64,000 bases of DNA, taken from a virus. Both the position numbers and the translations under genes were made by a program. This document shows positions 23,994-31,683 of this stretch, piece by piece (position 1 is the first letter of the stretch; every line of letters begins with the position of its first letter). The notes beneath the pieces were generated by a model that was given only the letters and a program-made list of their open reading frames with translations, was not told the DNA's origin and did not search any database. The stretch is taken from positions 1-64,000 of the IMG/VR virus record IMGVR_UViG_3300045912_000789; one strand, given 5' to 3'.

Positions 23994-26900
23994 GTGACGA
24001 TCTACACCTCACAGATGATCTCGGGCATGGTCGGCCAGCAGGTCGGCATGTTCGCTGGCTACGGCGGCTACGCCCAGCAGATCAACCCCATGATGATGGG
24101 GTACCCCGGGATGATGCCGCCGGCGATGCCGCAGCTCGGTGCGGGCGCGGCGATGCGTCGCGGCATGGGCGGGGTGTACGGCGAGCAAGCCGCGATGCGC
24201 ATGGCGAACGTCGGCCAGACGGCGATGGGCGTCGGCATGGCCGGCCTCGGGGTGCTCAGCGCGTTCAGCCCGATCCCGATGGACCCGTTCAGCGGCGGCA
24301 TGATGGGCCTGATGCGCGGCGGGATCGGTGGCGGGCTCATGGGCGCCGGGGCCGGAGCTGTGGCGGCGCTCCCGCTTTACGCTGCGACGCAGGCGGCTCA
24401 GGTCTACGGCGGCGCCTTCATGGGAGGCATGCAGGATCAGGCCGCGCTCAACAGCACGCTGCGGAACAACTTCCAGCACTTCGGCGGTCAGGGCGCGTTC
24501 GGTCGAGGCTTCAGCCAGAACCAGATGGGCCAGATCGGCCAGATGATCAGCGGTGAGCTGCGTCGTAGCCCGTTCAGCAACGCGCAGGAGATGAACCAGC
24601 TCGTCCAAGGTGGGGCCGAGGCCGGGATGTTCACGGCGGTGCGCGACGTCCAGCAGTTCACGCAGCGCTTCCGCACGATGCTGAACACGCTGCGAGATGT
24701 GCAGCGCGAGCTGGGTGGCACGCTCACCGACGCGCTCCAGTTCGTGCGTGGCGCTCAGCAGGCTGGCATCTTCCGCAACGCCGATCAGGCGAACTTCGCG
24801 TCCGAGGTTCGTACGGCCGAAGCGGTCACCGGCATGGATCGTAACCAGCTCATCGCGCTGAGCGCTCAAGGCGCGCAGATCAGTCGGGCGTTCGGCGGGA
24901 TGGGGCGGCAGGGCGCGATGGGCGCTCTGCGAGGCGCACAGACTCTCGGCGCCGCGATCCAGTCGGGCGTGGTCAACCAGGAGATGCTCTCGGAGGCCAC
25001 GGGCGGGCTGATGGGGGCCGAGGCGATCGGCGCATTCACCACGAACATGCTCCAGCGCGCGGGCCGCTTCAGCCGAACCGGCATGGGACGCTTCAGCCTC
25101 TTCGCGCTCAGCAACGCGGAGGGCACTGGGCTCGACGCCGACATGATGTCGAGGTTCATGGCAGGCGATCTCTCGACCGGAGAGGTCAGCCGAGCGGCTC
25201 ACCGTCGAGTGGGCGGGATGGGGCGCGCTCGGGCGCTCAACCGGGAAGGGCTGCTTCGAGGGGCGGTGATGGAGGAGGGCGGCATGGCCGCCCAGATCGG
25301 CATGATGCGTCTGATGGTCGGAGATCGAGTGCTCGACCAGAGCGACGACATGGCGAGCCTCGTCCTCCAGCGGCGCTTCCACATGAGCCGGCCGGAGTCC
25401 GAGCTGATGATGAACCTGATGCGGAACCAGGGAACGATCGCTCAGGAAGAGGCGATGACGGCCCGAGGTGCGCGTCGTCAGACTGACATCTCCCGCGACA
25501 TCAGCGAGAACCGAAGCGTCGACGCCTTCATGCGACAGCTCGAACACGGCATGTCCGACACGATGGGCGTGACCCGCGTTCGAGAGCTGGGACGCAGCTT
25601 CATGACTCGGATCAGCTCGCTTGCCGAGCGGGCGATGAACGACATCCTCGGCATCTCGGCTTCGACTCTCACGCGAGGAGACGAGGCCGCCCTCAACCGG
25701 ATGTTCCTCGGCCGATCGTCGGCAGCCGACATCGCGCGGCTCGACACCCGAGGCGCCGGTGGCGGCGGGGACATGATCAATGCCGAGTCGCTCTTCGATC
25801 GGCCGCTTGCCCAGGACGTGCTGCATGCTCTGCCGTTCGGCATGGGCGGTCACGTCCCGCTCACCGCTGGTGAAGCGCTCAGCCGGCGCGGCGTGCGCGG
25901 GCTTCGGGGACCCGGTGCCGGCGCTACTGCGCGTGATGCGATCGAGGAGGCACGACAGGCTCAGACGGGCCTGGTCATGGGCGACAGCCGCCTTGCGCTC
26001 GATCGGCTCGCTGCCGACACCGAGCGGACCATGCGGCGCATCTCGCAGGCTGATCTGATGTCTGCGGGCCTGGGCGACAGCTCGCGCTTCTACCAGCTCC
26101 TCGGAGGAGACGCGAACGCGATCGATGCGTTCATGGCGAACAACGGCATGACCGGCACGATGCGGGGAGCCGGTGGTGTGCCCAGCCTGGCGAACGTGGG
26201 TGCTGGTGGGCGGATCACCGCGGGCGGGCTGGTGCGGGACGCCCTGCGATTCATGCTCGGCGGGGCTACCGGAATGGCCGTGTCCGAAGCGCTCGGGTTC
26301 GGTGGGTCGGAGACGCTCGCTGCACTCCGGACGCCCGAGGAGAGCGCAGCAGCGTTCTTCACGGGAGGCAACGCGGGCTTCCGGCGAGAGATGCTGCGGC
26401 GGTCGGGAGGACGTACCGGAGCCGACGTTCGCGAGACGATCTCGTACATGGAGGGGGCGGGTCTGGGAGACGACGCGGTCCGCCGAACGCTCGGCCTCAG
26501 CGAGAACCGCGCGGCTCTCCTGCTCGAAGGCGTGGAGGGCGTCGACCGGTCGGCCATGGAGGCGGTCCTGGGCTCGGAGGAGTTCCAGGGACGTGCTCGC
26601 CGGATCCTGGGTGCCGGAGAGGGGCTCGGCGACGAGCTGGAGGCGCTTCGTCGGTACGCAGGCACCCTGGAGGACCCCGCTCAGCGACGAGCCGTGGAGT
26701 CGCTCGCCGAGCAGATCAACCAGGGCGCGGGGGCCAACGGCGAGATCACCGGGGAGCTTCGTAGGGCGCTGGAGGCGTCGGGGTTCGATCCCCGCCGCAT
26801 CGCGGAGATCCGTACGCGGCGCGCGGACATGGCGTCCGAGTACCGGGCGATGGCCCGAGGGATCACGGCAGTCGGCGGCGAGGGCCTGTCGGAACTCGCT

Positions 26901-27611
26901 GGAGCCTTCACCGGCGCCGGCGAGGCGCTGATGGGCACCGAGGATCCCACCGAGGCCGTCAACCGTGCCCGCATGATGCTCTCTCGCATGGACACCGGAA
27001 CGGAGGAGTACGGGGACGTCGCATCGGCCCTGGGCGGCACCGAGGGCGGTCGTGCCCTCATGGCCGCTGCGGCACAGGACCGGCACATGCGCCGAGCGCT
27101 CAGCGGACGTGGACGACGCGGTGGAGCTGAGGCGGCCGAGACCGCGCTCGGTGCGATCACCGGTGGCTCGCTCTCGGAGATGGAGTTCACGGTCGGCGGG
27201 CGGACCATCCGCGGCAGCGACCGCAACGCCGCGCGTCGGATCGCCGGCATCCTCTCGGGCGGTGGACGCGGCGCCGAGGAGGTCATGACGCAGCTCACCA
27301 CGCACCTCCGCGGCCTCGGCATGAGCGAGGAGGAGGCGTCGGGCATGGTGGGCACCGTCACGATGGGCTTCATGGGAGGTCGCGGCGGTACGATGAGCGA
27401 GAGAGCCATCGAGGACCTCATCCGCTCCACCGGCAGCTCGGAGACCCTCTCCCGCGTCCGGCGTGAGGGCTCGGAGCGCATGGCGCGCGAGCGGGACCCG
27501 CTCGGGTTCGAGCGCAACCAGATCCTGGGCCGCATGGAGACTGCGCTCAACGGGATCCGTGATCGCCTGCCCGGAGCCACCACCAGCGAGCCCACAGGAG
27601 AAGCCGGATGA
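23994..27611 (+). CDS. Large Met/Gly/Ala-rich virion protein, tape-measure candidate
   Basis: 1205-residue protein from GTG. Residues 1-150 are very rich in Met, Gly and Ala with hydrophobic stretches (for example GYPGMMPPAMPQLG, LMGAGAGAVAALPLYAATQAAQVYGG); the remainder is almost entirely helical, with many Gln/Arg/Met residues. A long helical protein with a hydrophobic segment suits a tape measure or an internal virion protein, and its length falls in that range, but no family motif is recognised. It precedes two small genes with coupled starts and faces the dNMP kinase unit. Confidence 0.55.
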   Translation: MTIYTSQMISGMVGQQVGMFAGYGGYAQQINPMMMGYPGMMPPAMPQLGAGAAMRRGMGGVYGEQAAMRMANVGQTAMGVGMAGLGVLSAFSPIPMDPFSGGMMGLMRGGIGGGLMGAGAGAVAALPLYAATQAAQVYGGAFMGGMQDQAALNSTLRNNFQHFGGQGAFGRGFSQNQMGQIGQMISGELRRSPFSNAQEMNQLVQGGAEAGMFTAVRDVQQFTQRFRTMLNTLRDVQRELGGTLTDALQFVRGAQQAGIFRNADQANFASEVRTAEAVTGMDRNQLIALSAQGAQISRAFGGMGRQGAMGALRGAQTLGAAIQSGVVNQEMLSEATGGLMGAEAIGAFTTNMLQRAGRFSRTGMGRFSLFALSNAEGTGLDADMMSRFMAGDLSTGEVSRAAHRRVGGMGRARALNREGLLRGAVMEEGGMAAQIGMMRLMVGDRVLDQSDDMASLVLQRRFHMSRPESELMMNLMRNQGTIAQEEAMTARGARRQTDISRDISENRSVDAFMRQLEHGMSDTMGVTRVRELGRSFMTRISSLAERAMNDILGISASTLTRGDEAALNRMFLGRSSAADIARLDTRGAGGGGDMINAESLFDRPLAQDVLHALPFGMGGHVPLTAGEALSRRGVRGLRGPGAGATARDAIEEARQAQTGLVMGDSRLALDRLAADTERTMRRISQADLMSAGLGDSSRFYQLLGGDANAIDAFMANNGMTGTMRGAGGVPSLANVGAGGRITAGGLVRDALRFMLGGATGMAVSEALGFGGSETLAALRTPEESAAAFFTGGNAGFRREMLRRSGGRTGADVRETISYMEGAGLGDDAVRRTLGLSENRAALLLEGVEGVDRSAMEAVLGSEEFQGRARRILGAGEGLGDELEALRRYAGTLEDPAQRRAVESLAEQINQGAGANGEITGELRRALEASGFDPRRIAEIRTRRADMASEYRAMARGITAVGGEGLSELAGAFTGAGEALMGTEDPTEAVNRARMMLSRMDTGTEEYGDVASALGGTEGGRALMAAAAQDRHMRRALSGRGRRGGAEAAETALGAITGGSLSEMEFTVGGRTIRGSDRNAARRIAGILSGGGRGAEEVMTQLTTHLRGLGMSEEEASGMVGTVTMGFMGGRGGTMSERAIEDLIRSTGSSETLSRVRREGSERMARERDPLGFERNQILGRMETALNGIRDRLPGATTSEPTGEAG

Positions 27612-27808
27612 GGAACGTCGTCTCGATCAACATCAAGGTCGGCAACCGGATGGTCACCATCCAGGCGATGGACAGCGTCGGGCCGGAGGACTGCTTCGAG
27701 AACGCGCTCAAGGGTGTCCTTCATCGCTACGCAACGAGCGAGGACCTCGTGATGCCGGTCCCCCGCGAAGTGAAGGACTTCATGATCAAGACGAACCTGT
27801 TCATCTGA
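27608..27808 (+). CDS. Small protein, unknown
   Basis: 66-residue protein from ATG in an ATGA overlap. Two strands (VVSINIKVGNRMVTIQAM), then a helix with one Cys and a MPVPREVKDFMIK segment. Not recognised. Its stop and the next start share a base (TGATG). Confidence 0.6.
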   Translation: MRNVVSINIKVGNRMVTIQAMDSVGPEDCFENALKGVLHRYATSEDLVMPVPREVKDFMIKTNLFI

Positions 27809-28008
27809 TGCCGGAAGAAGTCAGCTACGAGGAAGCGGTCGCTATCGCCCGAGAGATCGGAGAGGCTCTCGGAGGACGGCAGCAGCGCGCTCTTGAAGTG
27901 CTGGCCCGGTACGCAGAGCGGGGCCGCCGCCGTAGCGAGTCGAACACGGCCATCGAAGCGTTCCGTACCGCTACCGAGATCGCGAAGAAGGGACTGGAGC
28001 AAGAGTGA
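27808..28008 (+). CDS. Small helical protein, unknown
   Basis: 66-residue all-helical protein (EEAVAIAREIGEALGGRQQRALEVLARYAERG) from ATG in a TGATG overlap. No motif recognised. It closes the 23994 unit just before a GC-rich hairpin. Confidence 0.6.
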   Translation: MPEEVSYEEAVAIAREIGEALGGRQQRALEVLARYAERGRRRSESNTAIEAFRTATEIAKKGLEQE

Positions 28009-28016
28009 CCGGGCGC

Positions 28017-28034
28017 GGGGCCCTTGCGGGCCCC
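28017..28034. terminator. GC hairpin between convergent genes
   Basis: GGGGCCC (28017-28023), loop TTGC, GGGCCCC (28028-28034): seven perfect G-C pairs between the stops at 28008 (+) and 28042 (-). No T-tract. Confidence 0.65.
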
Positions 28035-28041
28035 GGCTCGA

Positions 28042-28863
28042 TCACGAGTTCCTCAGATCGGCGCGGATGCGCATGAGCATCTTGCCGAGGTGATTGTTGC
28101 CGGTCCCGTTCGGCAGCACGCCCCAGAACGTGTCGCCCCAGGTGTTGCCCTCAGCGATCTGGACGTCGCCGGTGAGCAGCAGCCAGGTGCGCATCGGCTC
28201 GGTGAGGAACTTCTGCGCGAGCAGCCCCTGCATCACCGACAGCCGCCTCTTGTCGTCCCAGTCCGGGCGGATCGTCACCTTGCGCCCGCGCTGCTTCGCC
28301 GAGCCGGGCGACGGGGCGCCCCGTACGTGCTCGCGCTCGCCGGGATCGAGGGTCTTGGCCGCCTGGTAGGCGTGCTCCACCGACGGGTAGAGGATGCCCT
28401 CGAAGTCGACCTGCACCGGCCAGAAGTTCGAGAGGAACCGGAACAGGTGGGACGGGATCTTCCCGAACGACTCGATCGGCTGCCCCAGCCGCACGCAGTG
28501 GTCGTACACCATCAGCCCGCGCTGAGCGTCGACCTTCTCCTCGAACGGGCCACGTCGCTCGAACTCCTCGTCGTAGAACCACCACGCGCCGTCGAGCTGG
28601 ACGACCGGTTCCTTCGGCAGGAACTTGGCGGCGATCATGGCGGCGAAGTTCGAGATGTCGGCGGCCTCGTTCGCGACGGCCTCCGGATGTTCACCCTTCT
28701 CGATCGCCTCCTCCAGCTCCCTCACTTCCTCCTTCAGGCCGCGGAGGAGGTCGGGAACCGGCAGCTTGTCCCAGTGCAGCTTGTGCGAGTTCTTGCGGAG
28801 CTTCTTCCGCATGCGGATCGTCAGCTTCTCGACGATCTCCTTCTCTTCGCTCTCCGTGCTCAT
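28042..28863 (-). CDS. MazG-like pyrophosphohydrolase fused to NADAR domain
   Basis: 273-residue two-domain protein. Residues 1-80 match phage MazG-type NTP pyrophosphohydrolases (KNSHKLHW; metal-binding EE at 45-46, E49, E66 and D69 in KEEVRELEEAIEKG ... NEAADISNFA). Residues about 140-270 are a NADAR/YbiA-like domain: FLSNFW (143-148), YPSVEHAYQAAK (159-170), DKRRLSVMQGLLAQKF, GNTWGDTFWG (239-248) and NNHLGKMLM (256-264). MazG enzymes hydrolyse (d)NTPs or alarmones; NADAR enzymes cleave N-glycosidic bonds of ADP-ribosylated or related compounds, including ADP-ribosyl-guanine made by DarT1-type toxins. The combination suggests nucleotide clean-up and counter-defence (inference). Last gene of the 30107 unit. 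Confidence 0.8.
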   Translation of the reverse strand: MSTESEEKEIVEKLTIRMRKKLRKNSHKLHWDKLPVPDLLRGLKEEVRELEEAIEKGEHPEAVANEAADISNFAAMIAAKFLPKEPVVQLDGAWWFYDEEFERRGPFEEKVDAQRGLMVYDHCVRLGQPIESFGKIPSHLFRFLSNFWPVQVDFEGILYPSVEHAYQAAKTLDPGEREHVRGAPSPGSAKQRGRKVTIRPDWDDKRRLSVMQGLLAQKFLTEPMRTWLLLTGDVQIAEGNTWGDTFWGVLPNGTGNNHLGKMLMRIRADLRNS

Positions 28864-29635
28864 CGTTCCCTCGGTAGACGTTGTTGCTCGTGTAGGGGAA
28901 GATCGGTCCTCCCACGTTCTTCCAGTCGATGCCCTTCACGATACGCATGATCGTGGGGTTCGATACGCCGTACTTCATGGCGAGCTTGCGGTACGACGTG
29001 CCCTCCTTGAAGCGCTCCTCACGGATGGCAACCACCTGCTCGGCCGTCAACACGGGCTGATCGAAGTACCTCGCGTTCTTCGGATTGCCGGTCGGCTGGT
29101 ACTTGCGGGGGTAGTTGATCTTGTTGTAGCAGGCGCGACAGTAGCCCTTCGCGAAGTGGGGCTTCGTGGTCTTCTGGCAGCGCAGGCACGCAGGAGGCTT
29201 CTTCCCGATCCCCCAGACACCCTGCCGCGTCAGCTTGGCGTCCGGGCCCTCGTTCGCGAACACGAACGGGTTCGCCATCATGAACTCGATGAGCTTCTCC
29301 TGCTGCTCGTCGTCGATCACGATGTCGCGCGTGCGGTCTCGCTTCGCCCCCGGCTCGCTGGCCAGGCCGCGGCGGAGGTTGAGCCTGAGCGCCCGAGCCG
29401 ACTTCCTGATCTTCTCCGGGGTGAAGCCGGTGTAGCGCGCGAAGGCAGAGACGGTCATGTGGCCGCGATTCGCGCGACCCAGGCCCATGGCGTCGGCCTT
29501 CCTCCAGACCGCCATGGGTGTCCGCCCGAACTGTTCGGCGAGCTTGGAGAGCGGGTACGTGCCCCAGTCCCACGAGAGCTGCTTCTCGTCCTCCGGGCTC
29601 CACGGCTTGTTGTGGTTGGGAGGCAGATCGCTCAC
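28691..29635 (-). CDS. Multi-HTH DNA-binding protein with zinc knuckle
   Basis: 314-residue frame from GTG 29635 (GTGA overlap with the upstream micro-gene). An N-terminal SANT/GcrA-like helical region (PWSPEDEKQLSWDWGTYPL, about 11-29, then LAEQFGRTPMAVWRKADAMG) is followed by a second helix-turn-helix (VSAFARYTGFTPEKIRKSA), a zinc knuckle CLRCQKTTKPH-x-x-GYCRAC (about 158-175) and a C-terminal HTH (TSYRKLAMKYGVSNPTIMRIVKG) like those appended to phage HNH nucleases. No nuclease motif is seen, so it is more likely a transcription regulator. The last 57 codons overlap the MazG-NADAR gene in another frame and look non-native. Confidence 0.65.
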   Translation of the reverse strand: MSDLPPNHNKPWSPEDEKQLSWDWGTYPLSKLAEQFGRTPMAVWRKADAMGLGRANRGHMTVSAFARYTGFTPEKIRKSARALRLNLRRGLASEPGAKRDRTRDIVIDDEQQEKLIEFMMANPFVFANEGPDAKLTRQGVWGIGKKPPACLRCQKTTKPHFAKGYCRACYNKINYPRKYQPTGNPKNARYFDQPVLTAEQVVAIREERFKEGTSYRKLAMKYGVSNPTIMRIVKGIDWKNVGGPIFPYTSNNVYRGNDEHGERREGDRREADDPHAEEAPQELAQAALGQAAGSRPPPRPEGGSEGAGGGDREG

Positions 29636-29760
29636 GTCGGCGACTTCGTCTTCTGCACCCGCTTCTTCAGCTTCCGCAGCTCCTCGGGAGGCAGGAGGAT
29701 GCCGGCGGCGGTCAGCTCCTTGCGGGGATCGGCTTTCTTCGGCTTCTTGCGCTTCTTCAC
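29632..29760 (-). CDS. 42-residue Lys-rich micro-protein
   Basis: Short gene from GTG 29760 to TGA 29632, coupled on both sides by GTGA overlaps and with G/C third positions. The product begins MKKRKKPKKADPRKEL, continues TAAGILLPPEELRKLKKRVQ and is strongly basic, compatible with nucleic-acid binding or contact with an acidic protein surface. It sits between the alpha-CTD-like gene and the multi-HTH gene. Confidence 0.6.
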   Translation of the reverse strand: MKKRKKPKKADPRKELTAAGILLPPEELRKLKKRVQKTKSPT

Positions 29761-30107
29761 GACTTCTCCGGGTGGACGATCATCCTGATGATGCCGATGT
29801 TCGCGCCCTTCGCGAGCGCGAACCCGCGGGAGGCGGACAGTAGCGCGAGGAGGTGCGTGGAGTCGACGTTCTTGTCTTTCTCGACGTCGATCACGAGGAT
29901 GTGGCCCCGGACGATCTCGGGGGTGAGCACCTCCATGTAGTAGATGTGCGGGGTCGCGTCGCGGATCTCGGTCAGCGAGCGGCGGCCGAGGCCCTTGAGC
30001 TTGAGCAGCTCGGGATCGCTCATGCGAGCGGCCGAGCTGAGGTCGAGGCCCGCCTTGTCGAGGATCGACTTCGTGCGGGGCGAGATGGAGCCGGTGGTGA
30101 TGAGCAT
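29757..30107 (-). CDS. RNA polymerase alpha-CTD-like protein
   Basis: 116-residue protein from ATG 30107 behind GGAGAAGGTAGG. Residues about 8-47 (PRTKSILDKAGLDLSSAAR-M-SDPELLKLKGLGRRSLTEI) follow the helix-hairpin-helix of the bacterial RNA polymerase alpha C-terminal domain, whose core reads ELLK-x-x-NLGKKSLTEIKD. In the host that domain binds UP elements and activators. The remaining 70 residues (HILVIDVEKDKNV ... GIIRMIVHPEK) form an unknown alpha/beta domain. A general helix-hairpin-helix DNA-binding role is the alternative. First gene of its unit, behind CCTATCAG. Confidence 0.65.
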   Translation of the reverse strand: MLITTGSISPRTKSILDKAGLDLSSAARMSDPELLKLKGLGRRSLTEIRDATPHIYYMEVLTPEIVRGHILVIDVEKDKNVDSTHLLALLSASRGFALAKGANIGIIRMIVHPEKS

Positions 30108-30125
30108 GGAACCTACCTTCTCCTG

Positions 30126-30133
30126 CTGATAGG
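30126..30133 (-). promoter_or_regulatory. CCTATCAG promoter-like box
   Basis: Minus-strand CCTATCAGCAGGAG, 18 bases before ATG 30107. The same CCTATCAGCAGG string precedes the sigma factor gene at 37920. It overlaps the plus-strand TAGGCT box. Confidence 0.6.
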
Positions 30134-30135
30134 CT
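30130..30135 (+). promoter_or_regulatory. Leaderless-type -10 box TAGGCT
   Basis: TAGGCT with exactly six bases (AGGCGC) before ATG 30142; TGA precedes it, giving TGNTANNNT. It shares bases 30130-30133 with the opposing CCTATCAG box, so the two promoters cannot be occupied together. Confidence 0.65.
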
Positions 30136-30141
30136 AGGCGC

Positions 30142-31326
30142 ATGGCCGTCTTCATCAGCGTGACCACCGATCCGTTCAACGACGAGGATCTGCGCCGGCG
30201 CCAGCCGCAGGACAACGTGCGTCGACCGCTGCGCGGCATCACGATCAAGGAAGACACCTACGCGGTGCTGCGCGCCAAGACCGCGACCGGCGAGGATATC
30301 CCGTTCCTAGACAGCAGCAGCCCGACCGTCGAGGACGGCATCGGCCGCAGCACGCACTACGCGAACTTCATCGTGCAGCAGGTCCAGGAGCAGCGGGTCG
30401 AGAAGCAGCAGATCGTCGAGACGTTCGGCGAGGACTACATCTACTTCTTCGGCGAGCGCCCCCGCTTCCTCAACGTCACCGGCATCCTGATCAACACGAA
30501 GGACTTCAACTGGAAGTCGGAGTTCTGGGAGAACTACGAGCGCTATCTCCGCGGCACGCGGCTCGTCGAGCAGAACGCTCGGCTCTACTTCTACTTCGAC
30601 GACATCGTGGTCGAGGGCTACATCGTCTCGGCCGCGACGACCCAGGAGTCGATGAGCCCGTACCACCTGCCGTTCCAGTTCCAGATGTTCGTCTGCAACT
30701 ACGCGATCCTGTCGACGGTCGGCTCGGTCTTCTTCCAGCAGGAGGCCGAGGCGGCGATGAGCGCGACGGGTGCACCTGGGGGAGACGGCATCGCTCCCGA
30801 CGATCCCGAGTCCCAGGCGGCGGCAGCTCAGCAGGCCGCGCGCCAGGGCTCCTCGGGCGGCCTCAACGGCTTCCTCGCCAGCGCCTCGCAGTTCCTCCAG
30901 GACGCGAGCTTCTCGATCCAGAACACCCTGGAGACGATCAAGAACACCTTCTACGGCCGACGCATCGTCGTGCCGCAGGGGCTGGGCCAGACCATCTACA
31001 CGCCGCCCATCACGAACCAGGCCGCCTTCGAGCCGGCGCCGATCAACCGCCCCATCCACGAGATGCAGGACGAGTACGTGACGCGCGGGCCCATCGATGC
31101 CCAGTTCGACCAGAACGAGATCGAGCGCGTGCGCAGCGAGCTGAGTCTGCGAACGCCGGAGGAGCTGGAGCGCAAGGCGCGTCAGGAACTCCAGAAGTAC
31201 GGGATCGACACCAGCCGGCGCGAGACCACCTACCTGCTGCTCGGGCGCGGGGCGTTCGCGGCGGCGCAGACCGTCGGTTCGTTCGGCATCCGCCAGGCGG
31301 ACGGCGTCCTCAGCGGCGTGGTCTGA
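30142..31326 (+). CDS. Tail/baseplate structural protein, family unknown
   Basis: 394-residue protein with a leaderless start. The first 205 residues are folded and aromatic-rich (FFGERPRFLNVTGILINTKDF, WENYERYLRGTRLVEQ, YHLPFQFQMFVCNY), a pattern of beta-rich tail-tube or baseplate domains of phages. A Gly/Ala/Gln linker follows (about 210-255), then a C-terminal helical half. Monocistronic unit bounded by a leaderless promoter and a hairpin terminator. The assignment to the tail is by composition and context. Confidence 0.5.
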   Translation: MAVFISVTTDPFNDEDLRRRQPQDNVRRPLRGITIKEDTYAVLRAKTATGEDIPFLDSSSPTVEDGIGRSTHYANFIVQQVQEQRVEKQQIVETFGEDYIYFFGERPRFLNVTGILINTKDFNWKSEFWENYERYLRGTRLVEQNARLYFYFDDIVVEGYIVSAATTQESMSPYHLPFQFQMFVCNYAILSTVGSVFFQQEAEAAMSATGAPGGDGIAPDDPESQAAAAQQAARQGSSGGLNGFLASASQFLQDASFSIQNTLETIKNTFYGRRIVVPQGLGQTIYTPPITNQAAFEPAPINRPIHEMQDEYVTRGPIDAQFDQNEIERVRSELSLRTPEELERKARQELQKYGIDTSRRETTYLLLGRGAFAAAQTVGSFGIRQADGVLSGVV

Positions 31327-31330
31327 GCAA

Positions 31331-31360
31331 AGAAGAAGGGCGCGGCGGCGCCCTCCTTCT
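31331..31360. terminator. Hairpin terminator after TGAGCAAAG
   Basis: AGAAG-AA-GGGCGC, loop GGCG, GCGCCC-TC-CTTCT: an 11-pair stem with one internal mismatch, between convergent stops at 31326 (+) and 31360 (-). Preceded by the TGAGCAAA string also found at 41282 and 60342. Confidence 0.7.
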
Positions 31361-31683
31361 CACCCTTTCGCCATGTACTTGGCGATCGGGGTGACCGACG
31401 TCATGTCGGCCGGGTCGGTGAGCACTCGGTACGTCAGGTGCTCGACCCAGCCGACGAGGAAGTGGCTGAAGCGCTCGATGCGGAAGTCCTCGTTCTCCAC
31501 GAACTTCTTCCGCAGCGTCTCGATGCGCCGCCGCCACGCGTTCCTCTTGGAGTCGTCGGCGTCTCGGAAGTCGATCACCGGACCGATCGTCCAGGTCACG
31601 AACATCTGCTTGTTCTCGCCGCTGTAGATGAAGTCGGCCGGGCGGCTCAGCAGCTTGCGCACGACGTCCGGCCCCACCTTCAC
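31360..31683 (-). CDS. Small protein, unknown
   Basis: 107-residue protein from GTG 31683 in a GTGA overlap. Basic helical centre (NAWRRRIETLRKKFVENEDFRIERFSHFLVGWVEHL) and mixed ends. Not recognised. Terminal gene of a four-gene minus-strand unit. Confidence 0.65.
   Translation of the reverse strand: MKVGPDVVRKLLSRPADFIYSGENKQMFVTWTIGPVIDFRDADDSKRNAWRRRIETLRKKFVENEDFRIERFSHFLVGWVEHLTYRVLTDPADMTSVTPIAKYMAKG

Noticed and set aside
24009-27305. Long minus-strand frame across the 1205-residue gene
   Set aside because: Same artefact; low complexity rich in His, Arg and Ala with no start signal.
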